From contig OW203762.1 of the NCBI GenBank assembly GCA_934045905.1, positions 39,347,702 through 39,411,701 of the forward strand: DNA of 64,000 nucleotides. Direction: 5' to 3'. Shown here piece by piece: positions 24,032 through 34,700 of this stretch. Both the position numbers and the translations under genes were made by a program. Source of the DNA: Leuctra nigra (lineage: Eukaryota > Arthropoda > Insecta > Plecoptera > Leuctridae). Under the pieces are notes generated by a model, which saw only the letters and a list, made by a program, of their open reading frames with translations, was not told the DNA's origin and searched no databases. Each line of letters begins with the position of its first letter. Position 1 is the first letter of the stretch.

Positions 24032-27000
24032 CTGGAACGCAAAATAACTAATTAATCACATTGATAATGTTTCTGCTCAGGAGTGTATGCTATATTTTCA
24101 TTTGATTTTTGAGTTGGCTATGGATAAGTTAAAACTAATTGATGACAATGTAAAATTTTGTTTTGTAACTCGATGTTCGCTTACCTCGCATGTGTCTTTG
24201 CCACCTTTTAGTTCGCCAGCACACAACTGTGAGCCAACAATGCCCTGCTTCAATTGGCCCCCATTCTCTCGATCATAATTGTACAGAGTATTGCATGTCT
24301 TACTGTCAATTATACTGATGTGTACTTTGAGAAGTATATCACTTTTATCTTCCGCTGAAAGATTGGAACAATTTTTAATAATGGATTCTTCATTGTTTAT
24401 TTATGTGACATCATACAAATTAATTCATTAAGTTCAATTGTTGCCAAGATTGACGATTGATTAACGTCAATCGTTGCCAAGATTGATGATTGATAGATGC
24501 CGTGCTGCAATTTTAAATCAATCTAAATTGCCAACTCTGAAAGAATGTGAATCTACAAAGGCATGCGAAATCATTGAGTGAAATCATTAACTTTCACGTA
24601 CCGAAGTCTATTTTCCCCCAACCAGTGGCAATGGCTTTCTCTCCTTCAACTGCTTTAGTGTACAGACATGCAGGTCGGATGTATTTGGTGAATGTCACCT
24701 GTTTGGCAAGGCGAAGAAGAGCAATGTCGTTGTAGCGAGCCGTTGTCTTGTGGTCGGGATGTATGATAATGTCGGCTATATTAAAGTTGAGTGGCTGACT
24801 CGCTTCAAGTTTAGCTGTGATGTTCATTGCACCAAGACGAACGACAACGGGCTTTCTCTCACTTCAGATATTTTGTTAGAAAAATAGTTATGTTAGGCAA
24901 TCTCTTTAATAATAATTCAGTATGAAAGAGGTGTGTCAAAATATTTTGGAGAAATGAATTACCACAAAGAAGCTAATTTCTAATTTGATATTTTTATCAA
25001 TTTATTTGTAAAGATTGGTATGAATGAAAACAAACTTACGGAGTGATGCAGTGTGCTGCGGTTAACACAAAATAATCGCTGATCAATGAACCACCGCAAT
25101 CGTAGTCAATATTGTTGGCATCACTATCAGTGTACCCAATGGCAGCCTGTGTACAAAAAGCAAGCCATTCTGCAACATTCTCCTTTCAAATAGAGAGACA
25201 ATTAGGTTTCGGTACGAATGGCCGTTCTGCACGTTACCATATGCGGGAACTCCCCCAGCCGAGTCTTGTTGCCGCCGACAATCAACGGGACATCCTCGAA
25301 GTTACACTTCTCAAGGCTGACATTCACAGGCATGAGTGTCATTGTCAGTGCAAATGCAGTGAATGTTTGTTGCAATAACTTCGCATAGACATCATCGCAC
25401 ACTGCAGAATGAAAATAAAATACAATATATTTCACAGAATGGGATCAGTTTTGCTAGGAAATGTAATATGCACTGTAAGTGTAAACCTACTGGCAATTGA
25501 TAGTTTCAAACTCATGATGCATAGTTTTAAATGGATCCCAGCAGAATAACAAAAAGAGTGGGACAATGAGTGAGAAAGTGAGAGCAACAACGAGAGCAAA
25601 GTGGGAATACCAGGGGCTGGAATGTGGAGGACAGAGGGGTAGAGTGGAGAGCGGTGACAGCAGGAAGATTGTGGGAGGAGAGAGATGGTGGAGAGGCACC
25701 AGGGGCCCTATTCCAGAACTTTTAAATTCCCAATTCCGTGCAATGTTAATCCTTATGGCCGTGACCGGATTCCATTTGAATGGAATTAGGAAAACATTCT
25801 AGAATAGCATCCAGCTGGAATTTATAGAAGAGGATGCAGGAGAGAGTGATGAGTCAGAACTGGCCAGCCGACATCGGCGAAGTGAAAGCTCAAGCTAGGA
25901 GTTGGATCTCCCCCACCCCAGCCTGATATCTCTATGTTTATGCAACTAGGCTCAATTTCCTGGAATATGTGTTTTTACAACGGTTTTGTTTTCAAAAGTT
26001 CACTCAAATGCAGAAAAAGTGCAACTGATCAGAATAACTAGCTTAAAGGTGATTTTTTCCCAAGAAATTGATTGTTTTTGAGTGAATTCTATTGCCCTTC
26101 TGTCGTTGTACACAAATTAAGCATTTACATACTTATCTCAGCTTTGGATCTCTTAGCCCCAGCGGCTGTAATAGTAGTTTGTGGCCTTGAAGTTGTCTTG
26201 AATCTGTCATTCTGCACGACCTGGCCATTCATGAATCTGTCATCCTGCATGACCTGGCCGCTCATGGGCCTGTCATCCTGCACGACCTGGCCGCTCATGG
26301 GCCTGTCATCCTGCACGACCTGGCCGCTCATAGGCCTGTCATCCTGCAAGACCTGGCCGCTCGTGGGCCTGTTATTCTGCACGGCTTGGCCGCTCATAGG
26401 CCTGTCATCCTGCATGACCTGGCCGCTCATGGGACTGTCATCCTGCACGACCTGGCCGCTCATGGGACTGTCATCCTGCACGACCTGGCCGCTCATGGGA
26501 CTGTCATCCTGCACGACCTGGCCGCTCATGGGACTGTCATCCTGCATGACCTGGCCCCTCATGGGCCTGTCATCCTGCACGACCTGGCCGCTCATGAGCC
26601 TGTCACCCTGCACGACCTGGCTGCTCATTGGCCTTTCATCCTGCATGACCTGTCCTTTTATGGGCCTGTCATCAAACCTCGAGTTGGACCGCTGTTGATG
26701 CTCCAAGTTGACATTAGTGGAAGGGCAGCAGACGAGCGGATTGCGGCCATGGTAACCGCACAACACCGGAATCTCGTCGGAGGCTGCAAGTAGAGCCGGA
26801 CACAGTGTCTGGTCCAGACACTGACCTTCTCTGCCGCTTGGTAGGAAGCACACGTCACCTTCTGAAACTGTGAGATAATGAATTCAAACGGTAAAACTCA
26901 GCCTCATCGTTTACGGAGCCTTTTCAGCGGTAGTCCTCGTCTGGCTTTTATTGATTTTTGTATTTTGTATTTTGTTTATTTGCAGAGAACAATAAAAATT

Positions 27001-28951
27001 GTATACAAACATTGGTAAAACATAATAACATGAATGAAAGTTTACTAAAAGTGAGGACAAATATTGTCATTAATATCATAATGAATAATGAATAATGATG
27101 AATATCATTTATGCAAAAATATTGTGATTTTATTAGTACGTAACAATAACAATTTCATAAATATTTGTAACATTGATAACAGTAGGTAGTCTTGTTATAA
27201 AATATATTGTTTGTCGAATCATGGTCGAATGAATTATTCAGCTTTTCAGTGATTTTATTAGTATAACAATAACAATTTTATTTCATAAATATTTGTAACA
27301 ACATTGTTAACAGTAGTCTGTTATAAAAAAGATTATTTGTCAAATGAATTATTCGACAAACATTAATATAATATTATTGATAATATTATTGAATTATTGT
27401 TCTGCCACCCAAGTACATTTTGTCCGGGGCCGCCACTGTCCCCCCCCCCCCCCCCCCCCAACTCCTCCCGGCAACGATCTTGGTGACGTCCATATGAAAT
27501 TTAATTCATATGTCTGTCCTTGAATCGTTCGTTAAGATTTATTTGAGCATTTAATTTGTCTTCTTGTTGATATTTAGTCAACATTTTCCTTGTGTTAGGG
27601 AGTTGACACAAGATAGTCAACAATTATTACTGCATTTCTTGTCCTGCAAAAATTCTGTCACCTAGAGAAACAGGTTTATGTTTAGTTATTCCCCTGCATG
27701 TTCTTGGATATTCACAATGAAGGGAAGAGAGAGTGCATGAAGAAGGTGGTGGATATTCACACTACTCTTCCAGATGATAAAAATACTTCACATAGGTCTA
27801 CTCTTTGCTCTGCCAAATAGGTTCCATCAACGGCAACAACGTAATATAAACGCCCAAGAAACAAACCTTGAGCTGCATGATCGCGGTCATAAGGGACATA
27901 AAACAGATAACCTGTTTTCAACACGTCAAGTAAAGTGAAATAAATCAATAAATAACGCAATCACAACATGTTTTTGCATTGCTTCTCCAAATTTTCTTTC
28001 AAGTTATCTATCAGCAACCGGTATCACCATTGTATGTATTTGTTTATTTATAAACCAGGTTTTTTCGTCAGCTCTCCCTTATGGGTCTCTCAGGCCTTTA
28101 GTTAGGTAATTAAGAGTCGACAGGACTCGCAGAAAATTTCGATTCCGATGTAAAAAAAAATCCTAGAAATTCATGGAAATCTTCATTTGTGACATTTAAT
28201 CGTGTGTTGCATATTGCATATACTGCTGTGAAGTAAGTTATTTTAAATCAAATATTGAAAACCACACAAAAACATAAAAAGGCGGCCCCTACTTTTTTCT
28301 TCACGGTTTGACCGATTGTTTTCAAAATTTAACAGCAAAGAGATTAAGAATAAATCTGTGTCTCTATAGTGATCCAAAAAAAAAAAAAAAAAAACTTATT
28401 TTGAGGAAGTGCTAACATTGGCAATATATGAGTCTTTTGGCACCTATTCCCTGAAATAACTAAATAAAAAATAAAACTTTGGGGCTCCTAGAGACACAGA
28501 TCTACTCTTTATCTATAACCTGTGAAAATTTGAAAACAATCGGTAAAGCCGTTTAGAAAAAAGTAGGTCCGCCTTTTTGTGCTTCTTAAAACATAGATTT
28601 CATCAAGTATCGTAGACTCTTAACTTGTTTTTACAAATTTGGCATTAAGTTTCGTTGACGACTATTCTTCACACAAGATTTTTTGTCCATCGAGTTCACA
28701 ATAATACGATCAACAAATATTTCGGAAAACCTAAAAAAGTATTATATTTATATATATATTTTAAAGAAATATGCGTGATGAGATCTTACAGGCAGAAGAG
28801 ACGACACTTTCCTGTGTCCAAGATAATTTCTTTGAGAATTACCTCTATATTGGCCATATATCCCATCGAACAACATCTGTAAACACAGCACAACTCCACT
28901 AATTCCTCCGGCTGAAGTCTGAAACTGCGACCGCCCATGAATCTGTACCAT
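23867..28951 (-). CDS. CLIP-domain serine protease 1 (CLIPC-like), seven coding exons
   Basis: Exons in transcription order: 28951-28843, 26861-26133, 25401-25238, 25146-25040, 24861-24602, 24354-24185 and 24031-23867. All join in phase to a predicted 567 residues. Order: weak signal peptide, one CLIP domain (six Cys), an 11-residue-repeat linker, then a chymotrypsin-fold domain activated at VPL|IVGG. The catalytic triad is visible: AAHC, YNDIALL and GDSGGP; Asp189 in KDTCE predicts trypsin-like cleavage. Cleavage after Leu is typical of CLIPC proteases (snake, persephone, Manduca HP21), which relay Toll and melanisation cascades in haemolymph. Residue 192 is Glu, unlike the usual Gln. The gene is a tandem duplicate of the protease 31.6-43.0 kb away on the same strand, with identical intron phases. 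Function is inferred from family. Confidence 0.9.
24185..24354 (-). CDS. protease 1 exon 6: S1 pocket region
   Basis: 170 bp, the same length as the paralogue exon. It encodes [20 protein letters not shown] through [13 protein letters not shown]. Asp189 and Glu192 are here; the donor is TGCGAG|GTAAGC. Confidence 0.92.
24602..24861 (-). CDS. protease 1 exon 5: catalytic Asp
   Basis: Encodes [38 protein letters not shown], and [19 protein letters not shown]. The acceptor chosen (ctgaag|tgagag) is the only one that keeps phase with exon 4. The donor is TTCG|GTACGT. Confidence 0.88.
25040..25146 (-). CDS. protease 1 exon 4: catalytic His
   Basis: 107 bp, the same length as in the paralogue. It encodes [20 protein letters not shown], then [16 protein letters not shown]. 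The donor is CTCC|GTAAGT. Confidence 0.92.
25238..25401 (-). CDS. protease 1 exon 3: activation site
   Basis: Encodes [11 protein letters not shown], then [20 protein letters not shown] and FPHM. The Cys before the activation Leu is positioned for the interchain disulfide. Donor ATG|GTAACG. Confidence 0.9.
25703..25812. mobile_element. small MITE-like inverted repeat
   Basis: The left end ggccctattccagaac is mirrored by gaaaacattctagaatagc, and the interior has ccggattcc/ggaattagg-type mirrored words. Intron of protease 1. No TSD resolved. Confidence 0.4.
26133..26861 (-). CDS. protease 1 exon 2: CLIP domain and repetitive linker
   Basis: The acceptor is gtttcag and the donor is ATAA|GTATGT. 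The CLIP domain has the pattern [16 protein letters not shown] and CC. It is followed by 14 tandem 11-residue units, then a basic stretch ending KRSKAEI. The linker is far longer than in most CLIP proteases. Confidence 0.9.
26194..26673 (-). repeat. 33-bp coding minisatellite (14 units)
   Basis: Tandem 33-bp units encode variants of [11 protein letters not shown] on the minus strand (SPMS in four consecutive units, FMN and NNRPTS variants elsewhere). Unit length preserves frame; all 14 units are open. Confidence 0.93.
27124..27362. repeat. ~124-bp direct duplication
   Basis: The block gtgattttattagta ... acaataacaattt ... ataaatatttgtaac recurs about 124 bp later and is followed both times by an attattcgac/attattcagc-like word. 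It lies in protease 1 intron 1. Confidence 0.65.
27440..27459. repeat. poly-C tract
   Basis: Twenty consecutive C follow ggggccgccactgt. The preceding word is the reverse complement of a hAT-like start (cagtggcggcccc), but no partner end was found. Length is likely unstable or assembly-dependent. Confidence 0.9.
27757..27960 (-). pseudogene. unrecognised coding-like fragment
   Basis: A minus-strand frame encodes [20 protein letters not shown], then [20 protein letters not shown]. The composition is strikingly protein-like with no low complexity. It ends at a TGA and lies inside protease 1 intron 1 on the same strand. I do not recognise the family. It could be a transposon-derived exon, an alternative exon or a pseudogene fragment. 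Confidence 0.25.
28110..28623. mobile_element. fold-back element
   Basis: The outer ends ttaagagtcgac and gtagactcttaa are inverted. Inner arms (about 28276-28372 and 28489-28584) are inverted copies: aaaaaggcggcccctacttt and ccgattgttttcaaaa mirror their complements. A 19-A run lies between. No frame of note. Confidence 0.7.
28843..28951 (-). CDS. protease 1 exon 1: signal peptide
   Basis: Donor AGAG|GTAATT, phase 1, equivalent to the paralogue. The conserved end is [18 protein letters not shown]. The ATG at 28951 is chosen because it gives 36 residues, close to the 38 of the paralogue. The hydrophobic core is short, so the start is the least certain part of the gene. Confidence 0.6.
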
Positions 28952-30211
28952 GTTGGAGACAGAATCCGCTCGACAGAAGAAATTATCACGGCTTGTACGT
29001 AGATGTTGTCTGGAGCTAGGCACGCCTGATTTACATTACAGCGTCACTAGACCATTGGCTATTTGCCAATACAGTTTTTGTGTAAACTTATTAGGTACCT
29101 AATTGATTAAATTAGTAAACTTTAACTTAGTAGTTTAACTAAAGAAAATAAGTTAGATTCAAACAAACAAAACAAATAGTGACTATAGTGACTCACAACT
29201 GGACTATTCGTAGATTTTTATGTGTTTAGGACTAAATGATAAACAATTTAAAATATCAAAATGAATGAGGACCGAATTTCAATAACATTGGCTGCCATGG
29301 AATTTGGAGCAGTGAAAATCTCTCCCTCATTATTTTTGTAACTTTTGCAAACAGCTTGCTGTTTTCATGGATTTGTTGATTCTCTGAATTCGAATGAACG
29401 AATTGACCAATGTAGATCTGACCAAACTACGACGTCATAAAACAAAAGTCAATGTTTGGTCACAACCAAAGAGCTTATATACACAACAAATTGTACACAT
29501 GATATTATTAGAATAATGTTGAATTCGTACAGAATTTAACAGTTTTATAATAAACAAATTGCCGTTAATAATAGTATTGCTTTCAGCTATCTACTTGAAT
29601 ATTGTTCAGTCTTAATTAACTTCTCATAAGAGAGGAAAGGCCTTTTTAAGTTGACGAAACTATCCAGTGACAGACGCCATTAAAAAGTAAAACGCTTTGG
29701 CAACATACCTGGCAAAATATAATTTGTTTCGTTGTACCACTGTAATAATTGTCCAGCATATCATCAAACATGATTTATATGAGTTTAAATATATTGATTG
29801 TACTATTTCAAGTGATAAATTAAACTAGATTAAACACGTGTGAGCTATTTCTTTGATCTTTCTGAATTTCATTTGTTTGAATGAAAAATTGTTTTTTTTA
29901 AGTTACCATGGTAATACTTTGTCTTTCATTAGGCAACGCCCACCTACATTGGTCAATTGAGATTGACAACTATTTTTATTTTTGTAGGTACTAATAATTC
30001 AATAAATTAAGAAGAAATGTGTTATTGGCATTATGATATCATGTAAGTAGGTCACATATTGTAATTATGGCAATGCGTGGGTATTATTGTGTACTAATTA
30101 TGTCCTAATCTTACTGAAATCTATGTGGTTCAATGCGGATGTGGTGGAGTAAAACATGACTTGTGATTGGGGTTGCAACACAAAGTATCACCGACTTCGA
30201 CTTCGGTCATG
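28952..30211. other. intergenic between tandem proteases
   Basis: AT-rich spacer and presumed promoter of protease 1 (read leftward). I see no conserved element or repeat in it. Confidence 0.4.
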
Positions 30212-30765
30212 AACATATAGGAAAACGCTCTGTACCGCGTTGGGGAGTGAGCCTTCGTACTGCATGCGATTTGATAAGTATGCGTTTGTAAGTCTCTGCT
30301 CTACATGCCTTGGAAAGAAGCATCAAGGGTGGTAATGCTAAAATAATTAAAATTGCTGCCATAAATGTGCAAATATTTCAAGATTATAGAATAAAATGTC
30401 CTAAAAATGACAATAACTTTTGAAGATAACGACAGATTAGTCTGGACATTGGCAAAAATACCTAAAATGTTGGTCCCAATGACCATTAAATTTAAAAAAT
30501 CACTGGAAAATGGTTTTAAATTTTAACTAATGGGACGATTTGGCTGAAACTTTGTATGATTGGGGAAAATTTTGGTTGAAATTACTTTGCAAAATGTCAA
30601 ATTGATTGGACCAACCAATCGAAAGATAATTTATTTAAAATTTGAGACAATCAGCGGATTTCAAATAAATTAGGGTCTGCAACTACCAGAAATGGTCCGT
30701 ACATGGGTGCAAAATTTCAGCTCGATCGAAGAAAAACTATGACTTGTATAGCCTCAATAACAGAA
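30212..30765 (+). repeat. TAGGAAAACGCTCTG family copy
   Basis: The left end ataggaaaacgctctgtacc is followed by gagccttcgtactgc, gacaataacttttgaagata and ggctgaaactttgtatgatt, in the order seen at 48981-49580. The right terminal acgctcgct words are missing. A TA-flanked MITE follows directly. Confidence 0.75.
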
Positions 30766-30785
30766 AAAAGAGAGAAAAAAAGAGG

Positions 30786-30988
30786 TACACTCGACAATTC
30801 ATAAAACGGTTTTGAACAAAACAGATTAGCTGCTGGTCAGGTTTATTGACAATCTATCCTTTTCAATGAAATCAGAGCACCAACTAGAGGTAGATGACGA
30901 GTAAGTATAGACTTCATCAGATGATGCCACCACATTTTTTCAGACAATCCATTTCTTTCAAATACCGTTTTATGAATTGTCGAGTGTA
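30786..30988. mobile_element. TA-flanked MITE (CACTCGACAATTC family), copy 3
   Basis: The element 30788-30986 has ends cactcgacaattcataaaac / gttttatgaattgtcgagtg with TA on both sides. Its interior is in the reverse orientation to copy 2. Confidence 0.9.
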
Positions 30989-31619
30989 CGTGCCAAAAGA
31001 GTCAAAAGGAGTCGCTTGCTCAATCATCAGAGTATAGGTATAGTGTTAGTGCAAGTGTAGTGCTTGTGTAGTGCTAGTGCTATACGAATACCATTGAAAG
31101 ACCATCACAATGAACCTTGTTGAAAATAATCTTTTGCATGACAGGAGTTTCTGTATTTCAAAGAATTTCCATCTGGTTGTTGACTATAGATTTAATAAAA
31201 AATTACATAGAAATTACAATTTGAAACAAATATTATTTTAATTGTCAACAGATCATTCGGATTAAAAAATGTTTCACAAATATTCGATAAATAAACCTAC
31301 AACTAAACATAATATTTTAACAAACTTCTTTCGACTCAATAAAACGTTTATAAAGGCACTATATTAATTGTTGGCCAATGTTGCAAGAAGTACAAATGCA
31401 TTTCCTTGCATACTTATCAGGCAATTATTGCATCTAGGCCAATAAATTGATAATAATTTCCTGTTCCATAATTTTTTCATATTTAATTACCTTGTCATCT
31501 GGAAAGACTAAGAATTATGCTGCTTACAAAATATGTACAAAAATACATTGTTAATATAATTAAACATTGATAATAATTCAAACAAAAATAATTTAATTAA
31601 AATGTTGCAATGTCATGGA

Positions 31620-31787
31620 TCACGGCCAGACCACCGACTCTATCCACGGCACATAGTACGAGACTCTGGTGTAGACGCCGGGAGAGTTCTGCGCGGCACA
31701 GAACTTGCCGAATGACGTGACGCCGATGATGTAATACAGACACTGGTTCTTGCTGCTGGAGACCTGCAGAGGACCTCCGGAGTCACC
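31620..31787 (-). CDS. protease 2 terminal exon: catalytic Ser
   Basis: Encodes [20 protein letters not shown] and ends [13 protein letters not shown]. It is one codon longer than in protease 1. Confidence 0.93.
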   Translation of the reverse strand, partial: GDSGGPLQVSSSKNQCLYYIIGVTSFGKFCAAQNSPGVYTRVSYYVPWIESVVWP

Positions 31788-34700
31788 CTGGAACACAGGA
31801 CAGACACTTGATGCGGGTGTTGACACCAACTGTTGCACTTGGTTGCCCCATGTACACAGTAATTATCATCACCTTTAATTGACTCGCGCCACGTTAATAT
31901 GTTTCAAGGCACACCTACGCGACGAAATATTGTGTTTTTTGGGCGTACTGGTACCTAGATATTATAGTTGTTTCATAGCTACATCATTTTAAATGAACCA
32001 ACATCAATGCAGCTTTCATTTATAACACGATTACTATTGAAACTACGGAATTTCGCTCTTAGAGTAATGTAAACGTATGCCCATAAACCAACATTATTTT
32101 CTATGCACTTGGATATTCGGCATGACAAAGTAAGAAAGTAAAAACTAAATTATTTCGTCCTGGTTCTGGGGGTCTATTCTTGAAACAGTTATCACGTCAT
32201 ACCTTCAAGTTAGGATATCATAAGGAAGTTTGTCCTATCTCCCACCATGTTAATAGTATTGCTTTTCGTCTTATAACTTAGGATGTGATAACTATTTCGA
32301 GAATAAGCGCCCTGTTCTCTTCCTGCGGAAATAGAGTTCTGGGGGGTGATACCTGTATGCATTTTCACTCCCTTATCGTAAGTTTTAAGAGAGTAGTTGA
32401 CCACATCTGGGGGCTTATTCTCGAAACAGTTATCACGTCATAAGTTATGATGTGACGAAAAGTCATAATATTAACAAGGTAAGAGATAGGACAAACCTTC
32501 TTATGATATCATAACTTGAAGTTATGACATGATAACTGTTTCGAGAATAGTCCCCCATGAATTAGTGTGCATTGAACTTGGGTGATCAAGTTGGACGATT
32601 CCAACACTCTCCTGCTGCCATAGTCGTGGCAGCGACGATGCGTCCTGTCCCTCAACTCACCTGACAAGTGTCCTTGCCGCCCTTGAGGTCTCCCGCGCAC
32701 AGCATGGATGGAACTATCCCGTCACGCAGTTTGCCGCCATTGTTGCGATCATAGTTGTACAGTCGGTTACATGTTGTACTGTCGATTATGTCAATCTGGA
32801 CTTTCAATAGCAAGTCGCTTTTGTCTTCCGCTGCAAACAATAAGAATGACTTATATAAGTAAACAGCCATCTTACCAATTCACTTTATAATGTGCTAAAT
32901 AACATATCATTATCGATAAGATGCGACCCAACATTGTAATAGCATTGAGACAATAGTCATTATTTTGTAAGTAAAGAATCGTAAAATTCAAGGCAATTAC
33001 GAGATAAAATTGTACGAGGATAATGACTAAAAAAATAGCTGAAGTGCAGACAAACATGACAAAGGCGATATGGCGATAATTATTTTTGTCATCAGTTGAG
33101 ACAAACTGATTTTCGGTACGACGTGAAGTGTGATAATTATATGTTAGCTTTGTTAATTGGTTTTCTAACGCACTAAAACTTTAATTTTTTTTCATGCGTA
33201 AGCAGGCGCTGTTCTAGGACCAAAAATGTGGATGGGGGAAAAAATTAGTGAAAATCACGACCCGCAGGGGGTTTGGGGGGAAGACCCTCCAACTGAGGGA
33301 TTTTTGAAGCGTTTTTGAGTGTTTTCGGAATCTATGCATCTGCAACTAAATTTAGAGACACTTTCACAATAGATATAAAAGACCCACCTAATCTAGCTAA
33401 TGGAGGAAAATACCCAACTTTGGCTGTACTTAAAAATATAATTTGTAGTTTTTAACCATATTTATATTTAATTTTATTGTAAATTGATTTTTTAATACAG
33501 AATGTAACTAATTATAAGCAGGAGAGACAATTCTGGGTGGGCCCCGGCCCACCCAGCCATCCCCTAGGACCGCGCCTGTGCGGAAGTAATTCTTAATTCA
33601 ACCCAAGAATTCCAGGACCGGACCCTTACCTAATTTCGCCAAATGATAGCACGGTGCTAGTTAGCACGGTGCTACCTATCTTAATAACCCCCGTAGTAGC
33701 ACCGACCTCAAACTCAGCACCATCGTGTACCAACGTTTGGCGGTATTAGGTAAGGGTCCAGAACGATAGGCGGTTATAGGACAGCAATCTATTTCGGGTA
33801 GAAGGGTAGAAGCTTCTTAACACGTTAAAGTGTGCAATCTGGGAGACGTCAATCAATTCTCACCATAATCAATCTTGCCCCAACCCGTGGCAATCGCCTT
33901 GGTGACCTCGATGGGGTTCTTGGTGTAGATGCACGCCGGCCGGATCATCTTGGAGAAGGTGACTTTGTCGGCGAGGCGCAGGAGCGCGATGTCGTTGTAC
34001 CGCGCCGTCGTCTTGTGGTCGGGGTGGCGGATGATCTCCACGACGCGGAAGTCGACGGGTCGACTCGCCTCGTGCTCGGCGGAGATGTTCAGCGCGCCGA
34101 GGCGGACAGTCACAGGCAGACGCCCAGTCCTGGCGGACAGAACATGGGGATGAGATCAGTCAACAGTCACAGACAGACGCCCAGTCCTGGCGGACAGAAC
34201 ATGGGGATGAGATCAGTGAACAGTCACAGGCAGACGCCCAGTCCTGGCAGACAGAACATGGGGATGAGATCAGTCAACAGTCACAGGCAGACGCCCAGTC
34301 CTGGCGGACAGAACATGGGGATGAGATCAGTCAACAGTAACAGGCAGACGCCCAGTCCTGGCGGACAGAACATGGGGATGAGATCAGTCAACAGTCACAG
34401 GCAGACGCCCAGTCCTGGCGGACAGAACATGGGGATGAGATCAGTCAACAGTCACAGGCAGACGCCCAGTCCTGGCGGACAGAACATGGGGATGAGATCA
34501 GTGAACAGTCACAGGCAGACGCCTGGCGGACAGAACATGAGGATGAGATCAGTGAACAGTCACAGGCAGACGCCCAGTCCTGGCGGACAGAACATGAGGA
34601 TGAGATCAGTCAACAGTCACAGGCAGACGCCCAGTCCTGGCGGACAGAACATGAGGATGAGATCAGTCAACAGTCACAGGCAGACGCCCAGTCCTGGCGG

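Noticed and set aside
26072..26793. Plus-strand frames of 208 and 135 codons with Trp-Pro-Leu or Ala-Ala-His repeats
   Set aside because: Antisense shadows of the 33-bp coding repeat of the protease 1 linker, whose minus frame encodes a proper CLIP exon with matching splice sites.
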